Shown here in pieces: positions 42,763-51,267 of a DNA stretch of 64,000 nucleotides. The notes beneath the pieces were generated by a model that searched no databases, was not told where the DNA came from, and saw nothing but the letters and a program-made list of their open reading frames with translations. Made by a program: the position numbers and the translations under genes. Numbering within the stretch: the stretch's first letter is position 1; every line of letters starts with the position of its first letter. The stretch comes from Chitinophagales bacterium (lineage in GTDB: Bacteria > Bacteroidota > Bacteroidia > Chitinophagales > UBA2359), in the NCBI GenBank assembly GCA_020636475.1, contig JACJXU010000002.1:1-64000 (forward strand). Direction: 5' to 3'.

Positions 42763-44844
42763 TTAGGGTATTATCACAAAGGCTTTGTTTAAAGTTTGGG
42801 CGTGGGTGGTTATTTGTACATTGTACCAGCCGCTTGGTAGCGTTTCTGTATTAATATTTAAAGGTGTTTGGATATTTGCCGCTTCTTTTTCCCACACAAT
42901 TTTTCCTTGTAAATCGATAATTTGTACTTTGGCGATAACCGCTTGCAAATTGCGGGCATCAAGTTGAATGAAATTGTGTGCGGGATTAGGTAAAAGTTGA
43001 ATATCGGAAGTATTCTCAATGTTTACAATAGCCGTAATATCTTCGCAAATACGGTCTTCGTTTATGGTTTCTTGTCCCAAAGGAATTTGAATTTTGAACT
43101 GGTGGCGCACTTCATTGCCAAAATCCGGCTCAAAAGTTTTGAGTATCTGGTCGTTTTTGTCCAACAAACGCAAATAGCCATTGTTGGTTTCATCGCTGTT
43201 AGCCCACCACGAAATGCCATCACCGCCGCCCAATTCGGCATCATAATCTGTAAAAAGCAAGGTATAACAACCTTCCGATAAGCTGTTTAAGTCTATTTCG
43301 TAAACCGTATTTGCCGTAAAATTATTTCCTTCAAAAAGTACCTCGCCCAAATCGTTGGTGATGGTGTAGGCATTTTCCAAAGGTTTGTTGTTGGTACGGA
43401 ATTGAAATTTCAAACCCTTGGCATAGGTAGGCGGCGGCGTAAAAGCAACTGTTTTGTGGTTGTCGAAATCGTTTTGGTCGGTGGTATAATTCGGTTCTAA
43501 GAGTGAAGCGGTAAATTGCGGATTTTCGGGGTCGAAATTTACCCAGTTGAAAAGTGGCAACACTACATTTTCCGTAGCACCAATGGGCAAATTGCCAAAC
43601 CACTCGTAGTAGCAGGGAAACGAAAAATTTCCTAAACCTACAATGCCATATTTGATAATACAAGTAGTAAGTGGTTCGCTGCCTTTGTTTTTTATTTGTA
43701 CCACCGGATTGCCGCAAATAGGATTTTGGCGTAAATATTCGTCATCTTTGCTCGGCGCAATAATTTTTTCTAAAGCGGCATCTACGCTGCGCGTGGGCGG
43801 TTCGTAAATAACCAACAAACCCGAAAAAGCATACGAAGGTGCTTGTGTTCCCGACCAGTTAATTGACTGAAAATCAACGTCTAAGTTAAAGTTTTCTCCA
43901 TTACTTATAAAAGGTGTTAGCTCAAATTCATCTACATAAACTTTATCGCCCGGACACCAGTTTCCGCGATTGTAAATCCATGTGCCGCCTTGTGGATATA
44001 CATTGTTTAGTCCGCAGTCATCGCGCCACATTTTTTGCGAAAATTTGGTATCACCATTCACTTTTACATAGTAAAAACGCTCGCAAAACTCGCCGCAGTA
44101 AGTAGTATTGTCGTAGCCGTGACCGGAAGTAATGACGCGCAACTTGGCTTGGTGTGTATTGTTGGGCAGCTGTATGTTTTGGGCAGCTAATGGACCAGCT
44201 TCTACTTCGGCAGGTGTGGTGTAGGTGAAATTGCTGTACAACTTTTCGATGCGCTGCACTTTTCGCACAGGCGTACCTTCAATAAATTGGAAGGAAATAG
44301 TAGTGCTAAAACCGCTCGACCAACCGGAATAAAAAGAGCGAAGGGTTTGTTCATTGCGCAAGTAAGGAGCGAAATCGGTGACATCGAATACGAAAGTATG
44401 CTCCCACGCGCTATCAAAACCGGCTGTGCCGTAATTAGCATTGTTGATGTCCATGTAAGTGCCGTAAGGTGTAATGAGTCGCCCCAACTCGTAGGCGATG
44501 GTTTGGGGAAAATAATTCCAAGTGGTGTCGGTTTGTAAAGGATTGGTGGAGATAGTATCAATTTGTGCTACTGAAGAATCGGTAAGACCCGTTTTCCATA
44601 GCAGTTGTACTTGGTTGGTGTAGTCCCAATCGCTGCAACCGCCGGAGGCGCAACCCAAGGTGTAATACATCAGAATTTGCTGAAATTCGGTGTTTTCATC
44701 AGGAAAAACTACGTCTTGGTCGTACGCGCCGTACCAAGTCATGTCCACATGCTCGTGTGCTTGAATGTGAAGCGTATCGCCTGTTTCGGCAAAAGCGGCA
44801 GTAAGCGGCAGACAACAAAGCAAAAAGCGTAACAAATTTTTCAT
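42763..44844 (-). CDS. PNGase F-like amidase domain protein with T9SS tail
   Basis: 693 residues from ATG 44842-44844 (MKNLLRFLLCCLPLTAAFA). Two parts match peptide-N-glycosidase F: GCASGGCSDWDYTNQV and GRLITPYGTYMD in the first half, then GHGYDNTTYCGEFCERFYYVKVNG, QGGTWIYNRGNWCPGDKV in the second. The Asp of GCSDWD and Glu of CGEFC, equivalent to catalytic Asp60 and Glu206, are kept. The region matching YTETW (Glu118) reads FYSGW, so this acid is missing. A beta-rich region and a type A T9SS domain (LLPNPAHNFIQLD ... NKAFVIIP) follow. Secreted; it may cut glycans from proteins or have lost that activity. Confidence 0.82.
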   Translation of the reverse strand: MKNLLRFLLCCLPLTAAFAETGDTLHIQAHEHVDMTWYGAYDQDVVFPDENTEFQQILMYYTLGCASGGCSDWDYTNQVQLLWKTGLTDSSVAQIDTISTNPLQTDTTWNYFPQTIAYELGRLITPYGTYMDINNANYGTAGFDSAWEHTFVFDVTDFAPYLRNEQTLRSFYSGWSSGFSTTISFQFIEGTPVRKVQRIEKLYSNFTYTTPAEVEAGPLAAQNIQLPNNTHQAKLRVITSGHGYDNTTYCGEFCERFYYVKVNGDTKFSQKMWRDDCGLNNVYPQGGTWIYNRGNWCPGDKVYVDEFELTPFISNGENFNLDVDFQSINWSGTQAPSYAFSGLLVIYEPPTRSVDAALEKIIAPSKDDEYLRQNPICGNPVVQIKNKGSEPLTTCIIKYGIVGLGNFSFPCYYEWFGNLPIGATENVVLPLFNWVNFDPENPQFTASLLEPNYTTDQNDFDNHKTVAFTPPPTYAKGLKFQFRTNNKPLENAYTITNDLGEVLFEGNNFTANTVYEIDLNSLSEGCYTLLFTDYDAELGGGDGISWWANSDETNNGYLRLLDKNDQILKTFEPDFGNEVRHQFKIQIPLGQETINEDRICEDITAIVNIENTSDIQLLPNPAHNFIQLDARNLQAVIAKVQIIDLQGKIVWEKEAANIQTPLNINTETLPSGWYNVQITTHAQTLNKAFVIIP

Positions 44845-45097
44845 CGGAAAATTTTTAAAAACATTAGGCACAAAGAAAGCCTAAAAGTAGTAAGATTTCA
44901 TGGGCTAAAAAAGAAAATTCGCAAGGAGAAGATGTGGAGAAAAAGATAGTAACGGATTTAACAAAGGCATTTATGCAAAGAAACGGGTCAAATATTAGCA
45001 AAACATTTGCACCATTGCCCAAAATGTTATATGTTTACATACTATGTTCTTTGTTGAACAGAACAGGATTTATTTATCACAAAAAAAAACATACAAC
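44845..45097. other. Divergent promoter region
   Basis: About 250 bp between divergent genes (PNGase F-like, minus; LRR protein, plus). It holds a small inverted repeat TTAGGC/GCCTAA (near 44866-44886) but no matching promoter box was found. Confidence 0.35.
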
Positions 45098-47734
45098 ATG
45101 AAACAACTATTACTCCTCAGCCTGCTAATAATAGTAGCCACCACCACAAGCACCTACGCCCAAATAGTGAATATACCGGATATACAATTTAAAAACGCCC
45201 TTTTAAACCACAATCCTCCTGTGGACACGAACAATGATGACGAAATACAAGTGACCGAAGCGGAGGCGGTGGATTCGTTGTATTTGAAGAGTAAAGGTAT
45301 TTCAGATTTGACGGGGATTAATTCTTTTGTTAATTTGGAATATTTAAATTGTGAGAATAATAGTAATTTAAGCAGTTTAGATGTCTCTAATTTGACTGAT
45401 TTGAAAAGTTTAAATTGCGGTGGTTGTCATTATTTAACAAGCTTAAATGTAACAAATCTAATAAATTTGCAAAACCTAAATTGTTGGAATGATGGTGGTG
45501 CCTTAACAAGTTTGGATGTAACAAATTTAGTAAATTTACAAACTTTAAATTGTAGTGGCAATAAAATATCAAGTTTAGATATATTAAATTTAGCAAATCT
45601 ACAAACTTTAAATTGTTCCTTCAATAATCTAACAAGTTTGGATTTGACGAACGTAACAGATTTACAAATTTTATATTGTGCTGATAATAATTTAACAAGT
45701 TTGGATTTTTCTGATGTGCCGAATTTGAAAAAATTAATTTATTCTTACAATAATATAGTCGATATAGATTTTTCTGATGTGCCAAATTTGATTTATTTGG
45801 ATTGTGGTAATAATAATCTAACAAGTTTTGACTTGGCAGATGTACCGAATTTAAAATATTTATCATGCTATAGAAATAGTATATCATATTTAAATTTGGC
45901 AGATGCACCGAATTTAGATTCTTTATATTGTTTTGAGAATGACCTAACAAGTTTGGATTTAACTTATGTGCCGAATTTGAAATATTTATCTTGTGGTACT
46001 AATAATCTAACAAGTTTGGATTTAACTTATGTGCCGAATTTGAAATATTTATCTTGTGGTACCAATAATCTAACAAGTTTGGATTTTTCAGATGTAATAG
46101 ATTTACGAAATTTAACCTGTAGTAATAATAATCTTACAATTTTAGATTTGACAAACATGTCAAATCTAAAATTTTTAAATTGTTCTTTTAATAGTTTGAC
46201 GAGTCTATTAGTAAAAAATGGTAGTAATGAAACCTCTTTAAATTTTTCAGATAATCCAGATATAAATTATATTTGTTGCGATGAAAATCAAATAGAAGAG
46301 GTAATAAACAAAGCAGTAGGTTATGGATTAGGCGATTTTTTACTTAATACCTATTGCACCTTTGAACCCGGCAGCAATTCTAATAAAATTTCTGGAACAG
46401 TACGGTTAGATATGGGTAATAACGATTGTAGTGAAAATGCAGTCTCCGTAGGTACGCAACTCTTGCAAGTAAGTGATGGCTCAGAAATGGGTTACATTAT
46501 TGCTGATACGTTAGGTAAATACAATTTTTATTGTAATGAAGGTACTTTTAGTTTACAACCACTTTGGGAACACCCTTATTTTTCCACGCCCTCTCCAGCG
46601 TTCGCAAGTTTTGATACGACCAATAACCTCATTAGTCTTCAAAACTTCTGTATCACCCCTAACGGCACGCATCACGATTTGGAAATTACCTTATTGCCTG
46701 TAAACAATGCTCGTCCGGGCTTTGATGCAAAATACCAAATCACTTACCAAAATCAAGGCACAGAAACTGAAAGTGGTAGCGTTTCGTTGCAATTTGACGA
46801 TAGTGTGTTGGATTTTGTGTCGGCATCGCCGAATGTGGTGGCGCAAAGTGATAGCTTGCTTACGTGGAATTTCGTTGACTTGCAGCCTTTTGAAAGTCGC
46901 AGTATTGCCGTTATCCTCAATGTAAATTCGCCGCAAGAAATTCCTGCCGTAAATGGTGATGATATTCTTTCGTTTTTGGCGTACCTCAATTACGCTTACA
47001 CAGACGAAACGCCCGAAGATAATAGTTCTGCCTTGCGCCAAACCGTAGTAAATTCTTACGACCCGAATGACAAAACTTGTTTGCAAGGCACAGCCGTTGA
47101 GGTGAAAAATGTTGGAGATTATTTGGATTACGTCATTCGTTTCCAGAACACAGGCTCCGCCGAAGCGATTAACGTAATCGTAACGGACGAATTGGCGGCA
47201 AACTTAGATGTTTCCACTTTTCAGATGATTTCAGCGAGTCACGATTATCGTTTTCGCTTGGAAGGCAGAACGGTAGAATTTTACTTTGAAAACATCAATC
47301 TACCCGACAGTACGAGTAACGAGCCGGAAAGTCACGGGTTCGTAGCCTTCAAGATAAAACCTAAAGCCGTAGCCTTGGGCGACAAGATAGAAAACACGGC
47401 GCAAATTTATTTCGATTACAATTTCCCTATCATCACGAACACCACCGAAACGGAAGTGATAGAAGATATAAGTGAGCCAGTCGGTTTAGCAGCATTACAA
47501 AGTAAAAGTTTCTTCACAATCACCCCCAACCCCGCCAGCGAATACATCAGCCTTGGCAGCAAGTACGACAACATAGCACAAGTCGAAATCTACGACAGTG
47601 CGGGCAGGTTGCACATTGTACAAACAAGTCCCGATGCAAGGATAAACATCCAAAACTTGCCGAGCGGCGTTTATACCTTAAAAGTACAAATCGGCGAGCA
47701 GTGGTATGCGGAGAAATTTGTGGTGGGGAGGTAG
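45098..47734 (+). CDS. Leucine-rich-repeat protein with T9SS sorting domain
   Basis: 878 residues from ATG 45098 (MKQLLLLSLLIIVATTTSTYAQ); the frame upstream to 45044 adds a charged leader before the signal peptide. Residues about 40-390 are roughly 21-residue LRRs of the form NLTSLDLTNVTDLQxLxCxxN, capped by a C-terminal YICCDENQIEEV. Then comes a beta-rich region and a conserved DUF7619-like domain (VKNVGDYLDYVIRFQNTGSAEAINVIVTDEL), and finally a type A T9SS domain. LRR proteins bind partners on surfaces; the ligand is unknown. The LRR part is far more AT-rich than the flanks. It ends 1 bp before the YkuK-type gene on the other strand. Confidence 0.88.
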   Translation: MKQLLLLSLLIIVATTTSTYAQIVNIPDIQFKNALLNHNPPVDTNNDDEIQVTEAEAVDSLYLKSKGISDLTGINSFVNLEYLNCENNSNLSSLDVSNLTDLKSLNCGGCHYLTSLNVTNLINLQNLNCWNDGGALTSLDVTNLVNLQTLNCSGNKISSLDILNLANLQTLNCSFNNLTSLDLTNVTDLQILYCADNNLTSLDFSDVPNLKKLIYSYNNIVDIDFSDVPNLIYLDCGNNNLTSFDLADVPNLKYLSCYRNSISYLNLADAPNLDSLYCFENDLTSLDLTYVPNLKYLSCGTNNLTSLDLTYVPNLKYLSCGTNNLTSLDFSDVIDLRNLTCSNNNLTILDLTNMSNLKFLNCSFNSLTSLLVKNGSNETSLNFSDNPDINYICCDENQIEEVINKAVGYGLGDFLLNTYCTFEPGSNSNKISGTVRLDMGNNDCSENAVSVGTQLLQVSDGSEMGYIIADTLGKYNFYCNEGTFSLQPLWEHPYFSTPSPAFASFDTTNNLISLQNFCITPNGTHHDLEITLLPVNNARPGFDAKYQITYQNQGTETESGSVSLQFDDSVLDFVSASPNVVAQSDSLLTWNFVDLQPFESRSIAVILNVNSPQEIPAVNGDDILSFLAYLNYAYTDETPEDNSSALRQTVVNSYDPNDKTCLQGTAVEVKNVGDYLDYVIRFQNTGSAEAINVIVTDELAANLDVSTFQMISASHDYRFRLEGRTVEFYFENINLPDSTSNEPESHGFVAFKIKPKAVALGDKIENTAQIYFDYNFPIITNTTETEVIEDISEPVGLAALQSKSFFTITPNPASEYISLGSKYDNIAQVEIYDSAGRLHIVQTSPDARINIQNLPSGVYTLKVQIGEQWYAEKFVVGR
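45944..46069 (+). repeat. Two 63-bp tandem repeat units in the LRR region
   Basis: Units 45944-46006 and 46007-46069 are identical except for one base (ACT/ACC), each coding for one LRR (LTSLDLTYVPNLKYLSCGTNN). Other LRR units are diverged, so this looks like a recent duplication. Confidence 0.9.
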
Positions 47735-47735
47735 T

Positions 47736-48215
47736 TTAAACCACTTTATTGGCGCAGGAACTACTGGCAAAGGCATCGGGTTTGGCTTTGAAAGCGAAGC
47801 CCATGCCAATAATATAACCAATCGCTTCATTCAGCGCAATGTTCGATTTGAACTGCGGATTTGTGTTAATGTCAGCGTGAATTTCCATATCTACCGCGTA
47901 TTGGTCGAACAAATCGCAGAGGTGATACGCAACTTCAATAGATTTTCCCACTTCGAGCAACATACGCTCTTTTAGCGAAAGTTTGCGGTAAGTGTGGTCG
48001 TTGCTGATAAACATAAAACCGCCGCGCCCTTCGCGCAAAAACACAATAACCGTGGCAAATTCGGTATGATTGCCATGTACTTGCGAGTCAGTGCCAATGC
48101 ACACTTTGAGGCGATGGTTTTGGCGGGATTCTTCAATAAGCGTTTTTTCTACGGCTTCGCGGATAGGCAACTTTATGCGTTGCCCGTTCAACCGTCTCCA
48201 AGAAAATGTTTCCAT
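47736..48215 (-). CDS. YkuK/DUF458 ribonuclease H-like family protein
   Basis: 159 residues, no signal peptide. The strand with the acidic motif CIGTDSQVHGNHTEFATVIVF (about 40-60) and MEIHADINTNP (about 115) fit the YkuK family, an RNase H-like fold with conserved Asp residues. The family is conserved in Firmicutes and Bacteroidota and its role is unsettled. It converges on the LRR gene with 1 bp between the stops. The Asp residues for an RNase H-like site are kept, so it may be an active nuclease. Confidence 0.82.
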   Translation of the reverse strand: METFSWRRLNGQRIKLPIREAVEKTLIEESRQNHRLKVCIGTDSQVHGNHTEFATVIVFLREGRGGFMFISNDHTYRKLSLKERMLLEVGKSIEVAYHLCDLFDQYAVDMEIHADINTNPQFKSNIALNEAIGYIIGMGFAFKAKPDAFASSSCANKVV

Positions 48216-48352
48216 AATTGCATAAGGTTTTGGGCAAAATTATTTTTATTGATAATAATAGATTTTAAATGTAGATTATTTTTAGGATAAATTTTATATT
48301 TCTACCTAAAAAACGCCTAATTGGAGCATTGTTTTAGTATTTTTTGCATTAA

Positions 48353-48385
48353 TTGACCGCATTATTTCTAAATTTTTTACATTTG
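48353..48385 (+). promoter_or_regulatory. Promoter of the disrupted lipoprotein gene
   Basis: TACATTTG (48378-48385) matches TAnnTTTG; TTG at 48353-48355 lies 22 nt upstream. The ATG is 31 nt downstream. Confidence 0.4.
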
Positions 48386-48802
48386 GCAAAATTTAGAAAC
48401 ACACCTTAGATAAAAATGAGCAAATATATCTTACTCTTGTTTTTAGGATTGTTCTCTTCTTGCAAAATAGTGCGAAGCGTTGTTGAACTAAAAAAAGAAA
48501 AAGCAAGCGTACATCATTATGAATACAACGGAAAAGAAATTGCTTATTTGCCGCTACACCATGTAGGCAAGCCGAGTTTTTATGCTGATGTAAAAAATAA
48601 AATTACTGCCTACAAATTGCAAGGATATAAGGTGTATTACGAACTGATAACTACGGACATACCGGGAGATAGCCTTCAGAAAGATATTATCCGCAGAAAA
48701 GTACGGAAAATAAAGGGTACAAATAAGGATTATAAACAGTTGGCAGATGAAACAACTATTTTTAAAAATTATGTAAAACAGCCTGCCTATGCCGATTTGG
48801 GT

Positions 48803-48814
48803 ATAGATACGACT
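48803..48814 (+). repeat. Target-site duplication, left copy
   Basis: ATAGATACGACT directly before the left inverted repeat; an identical 12-bp copy follows the right inverted repeat at 50062-50073. Confidence 0.9.
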
Positions 48815-48907
48815 AGGGTTTTCTTATAAAAAAAATGCAACTAAAAAAGGTAAGCAAGAATTTGTAAATTAGAGTGAGAAAAAAATACCAAATTCAAAAC
48901 TTACCTT

Positions 48908-49165
48908 ATGAACAAAAGTACAACATTTTTAGAAGCCCTACAAAATGAAGAGACATTAGATTTACGAGACAACAGAGGGAAACATCATGATTTATGCTTA
49001 ATCTTAGTAGAGTTTATAGTGGCACTATTGTGTAATCGAGATGGGAATTTATCTTCAATACGTCGTCACATGAGCGCACACCATTCGAGTCTTGTAAAGG
49101 AATTAAGTATGGAAAAAGTTGCGCAAAAAAAACGGTATCAAGATCTCATTTACCCATACTATTGA
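48908..49165 (+). CDS. ISAs1 transposase, N-terminal part (frame 1)
   Basis: 85 residues: LEALQNEETLDLRDNRGKHHDLCLILVEFIVALLCNRDGNLSSIRRHM matches the start of ISAs1-type transposases (family 'DDE_Tnp_1-associated' domain with D-x-R-x-x-x-G-x-x-H). Frame 1 ends soon after VAQKK. A run of eight A (49125-49132) lies just there, and slipping back one base continues the protein as TVSRSHLPILLSKVNGASLA in the next frame. So it is either a disabled or a frameshift-expressed transposase. Confidence 0.85.
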   Translation: MNKSTTFLEALQNEETLDLRDNRGKHHDLCLILVEFIVALLCNRDGNLSSIRRHMSAHHSSLVKELSMEKVAQKKRYQDLIYPYY

Positions 49166-50052
49166 GCAAAGTAAATGGAGCATCTTTGGCTAAATTGCTT
49201 TATGAGTACTATGGTGTTTCGCTATCTGAAAAAGAGAAGAAATGGTTTGCACTTGACGGTAAAGAACTGAAAGGCAGCATTTTAGCAGGAGACAATAGAG
49301 GGCAAGCAGTAGCCTTAGCCGTCAGCCATGAAGACAGGTCAGTTTGTAGAATGTCCTTTTTCAATGGCACCAAAGAGAGCGAAGTAGTAGCGGTACGAAC
49401 AATGCTTAAATCCCCATTAGTGAGTCAAAAAATAACGATGGACGCATTGCATTTAAAGCCAAACTCCTTGATACCCATAGCTGAAGCAGGCGGTATTTTT
49501 TTGGTTGGTTTAAAAGACAATCAAGCAGAGTTATTAGCTGAAATGCGATTTTGTAGCGAGCAGGATCAGGGGATTTATGCCTATGATTCAGGTGTAAAAA
49601 AAGGACACGGTAGAGAGGAGCGGCGTAGTTATTGTTCTTATAACATAGAGAAAGCCTATGTGGATAAACGCTGGAAAAGAGCAAATTTTAACTACCTTAT
49701 TAAGGTACAACGAGAACGAACTATTTGCAATAGCCATACCCACAGTAAGCAAATTGCCTACTTTTTAACCAATAAAAAGGTGCAAAATCAGGCAGATGCA
49801 ATGGAATTATACCAAGCTATTCGTTGTCATTGGCAAGTGGAAACAGCCAATAACACTAGAGATTGTATTTTAAGAGAAGATAAATTGAGATGCACTATCA
49901 CGCACACTAATCAGACAATAGCACTCTGTAGAACTATGGTTATCAGCATTTTAAATAAATCCGACATTAAAAATCGCTCTGAAGTAATGGATTATTTTGC
50001 AGACCATTTCTTCAAGTGCATTGCTTTTTTGAAGAAGATTCGTTTTTTATAA
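49162..50052 (+). CDS. ISAs1 transposase, C-terminal part (frame 2)
   Basis: 296 residues as drawn, but frame 2 is open from the A8 run at about 49132. The DDE catalytic residues are visible: Asp of WFALDGKELKG, Asp of ITMDALHLKP and Glu of HWQVETANNTRDC (with the downstream REDKLRC typical of the family). Joined with frame 1 the protein would be about 380 residues, the usual ISAs1 size. All catalytic residues are intact. Confidence 0.88.
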   Translation: MSKVNGASLAKLLYEYYGVSLSEKEKKWFALDGKELKGSILAGDNRGQAVALAVSHEDRSVCRMSFFNGTKESEVVAVRTMLKSPLVSQKITMDALHLKPNSLIPIAEAGGIFLVGLKDNQAELLAEMRFCSEQDQGIYAYDSGVKKGHGREERRSYCSYNIEKAYVDKRWKRANFNYLIKVQRERTICNSHTHSKQIAYFLTNKKVQNQADAMELYQAIRCHWQVETANNTRDCILREDKLRCTITHTNQTIALCRTMVISILNKSDIKNRSEVMDYFADHFFKCIAFLKKIRFL

Positions 50053-50061
50053 GAAAACCCT

Positions 50062-50073
50062 ATAGATACGACT
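50062..50073 (+). repeat. Target-site duplication, right copy
   Basis: ATAGATACGACT directly after the right inverted repeat, identical to 48803-48814. Confidence 0.9.
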
Positions 50074-50396
50074 GACATAAGAGCCGATGTAGATTATTTG
50101 CAGTTTATAAATTATTGGGAACAGCAAAATGGGGAAATAATTTTGGATAGTCTTGATATACATACGCCTTTTGGTGAAAACTATGAAAAAGGAACTTTTT
50201 ACACCCAAAAACAATACAAAAGCGTAGTTATTTATTTTAGAAACAACTATCTGCTGGAGACAATTAACAAACACGCCGACACAAAAATTCTGGTATTGTA
50301 TGGCGAAGGACACCGAAAGGATTTTAAGAAAAGACTAAAAATGAGCAAGAATTAAAAACTTAGCCTATTTGTAAAAACTCCCCGAATAGAACATTT

Positions 50397-50430
50397 TTTA
50401 CCAAAAATTACACACTTCTGCGTAGTTTTG
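50397..50430 (+). promoter_or_regulatory. Promoter of the 184-residue lipoprotein gene
   Basis: TAGTTTTG (50423-50430) fits TAnnTTTG; TTTA (50397-50400) lies 22 nt upstream as a weak -33 element. The ATG follows 31 nt later. Confidence 0.4.
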
Positions 50431-50460
50431 CAGCCGATAGTTAATATTTAATTTCAAAGA

Positions 50461-51015
50461 ATGTCTATTCGCGCTATTTCGTTTGCACTTTTTTTCTTTT
50501 TCTTAGCAGGCTTATCTTCTTGTAACGATGCTTCATCTTCCGCGACCGATACTTCGGCGACAAAAGAGGATAAAAAATCTATCGAAAAATACGGCTTAGA
50601 TGCCATAAGTTTTGGTATGAGCCGTACCGAATTTAATGAAGTGGAAATTCCCGAAGGTTATCCTATTCCGCTGGGCAAATATGGTTATGCCGTAAAGGGC
50701 TACTTCAATGACCAAGACCAGTTGTATTTGCTTCAAATAAAAGGCATTCCTACTTCCGAACCCAAACAATATACTACGGCGATTTATTTCGTGTGGGAAG
50801 ACCTCATAGACGTATTTACACTCAAATATGGTCGTGCGGTAGGCGAGCCAAAACTATATCCGCCCATCAGTTATTTAGAAAACAATCGCATTCTTTTCAC
50901 CCACGAATGGCAATCCGGCACCAAGCGTATCCAACTCGGTCTGCTCAAAAAAGACGGCATGTTCTCCGCCCAGGTTTTTATTGAAGACAGCAACTTTAAG
51001 CCTTCCGGCAAATAA
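50461..51015 (+). CDS. Hypothetical lipoprotein
   Basis: 184 residues. Signal peptide with lipobox LSSC (MSIRAISFALFFFFLAGLSSC), then a low-complexity Ser/Thr/Ala linker (DASSSATDTSATKEDKK) and a globular domain with YGLDAISFGMSRTEFNEVEIP and YAVKGYFNDQDQLYLLQIKG. It resembles small Bacteroidota lipoproteins that monitor or bind envelope components, but no family is recognised. Its TAA overlaps the left end of dispersed repeat copy 2. Confidence 0.7.
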   Translation: MSIRAISFALFFFFLAGLSSCNDASSSATDTSATKEDKKSIEKYGLDAISFGMSRTEFNEVEIPEGYPIPLGKYGYAVKGYFNDQDQLYLLQIKGIPTSEPKQYTTAIYFVWEDLIDVFTLKYGRAVGEPKLYPPISYLENNRILFTHEWQSGTKRIQLGLLKKDGMFSAQVFIEDSNFKPSGK

Positions 51016-51260
51016 TACCAAAATCGAATAATGATTGCGTATTAGAAAAGAAAAGTGCATCCTCATTTACGGAATTATCGTGCAGTTTTCGTATAAGAAA
51101 AAGGACTAAAAAAGTGTCGTTTCTTTTGCTTCGTTTTCTTTGGACAAGCAAAGAAAATGAAGAAGTCCCCAAGCAAAGTTTTGTACCCAAAGTTGCGGGG
51201 CGGATACTTACACTTAATAATACCTAAACCGATTGGCAATTTTCGTGCAATTTTTGGTAT
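51015..51260 (-). repeat. Dispersed non-coding repeat with inverted ends, copy 2
   Basis: About 246 bp, bounded by ATACCAAAA (51015-51023) and TTTTGGTAT (51252-51260), an inverted pair. It matches copies 1 and 3 but lacks the central CGCCAAAAAACTG block. Orientation is opposite to copy 1. Short reading frames in it (for example 51075-51311, minus) are not supported as genes. Confidence 0.82.
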
Positions 51261-51267
51261 AAGTTTC

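Larger units (their letters stand above)
48815..50061 (+). mobile_element. ISAs1-family insertion sequence
   Basis: A 1247-bp element with 19-bp perfect inverted ends: AGGGTTTTCTTATAAAAAA (48815-48833) and its reverse complement (50043-50061). The transposase reads in two overlapping frames and shows ISAs1-type domains. ISAs1 elements usually make 8-10 bp target duplications; here 12 bp are identical, two of which may be chance. Both ends and the target duplication are exact, so the insertion is young. Confidence 0.92.
48416..50355 (+). pseudogene. Lipoprotein gene disrupted by an ISAs1-type insertion
   Basis: The 5' part (48416-48814) encodes a lipoprotein start, MSKYILLLFLGLFSSC, and runs to YADLGIDTTRVFL because of the insertion. 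The 3' part (50062-50355) continues with IDTTDIRADVDYLQFINYWE and ends KKRLKMSKN. Removing the IS and one copy of the 12-bp target duplication rejoins both in frame (LGIDTTDIRAD) to about 230 residues. The original was an envelope lipoprotein of unknown role. The intact frame shows that the insertion is the only lesion and is probably recent. Confidence 0.9.

Noticed and set aside
45944..46069. Regular 63-bp repeats as a possible CRISPR array
   Set aside because: Units are head-to-tail coding LRRs in one open frame without spacers.
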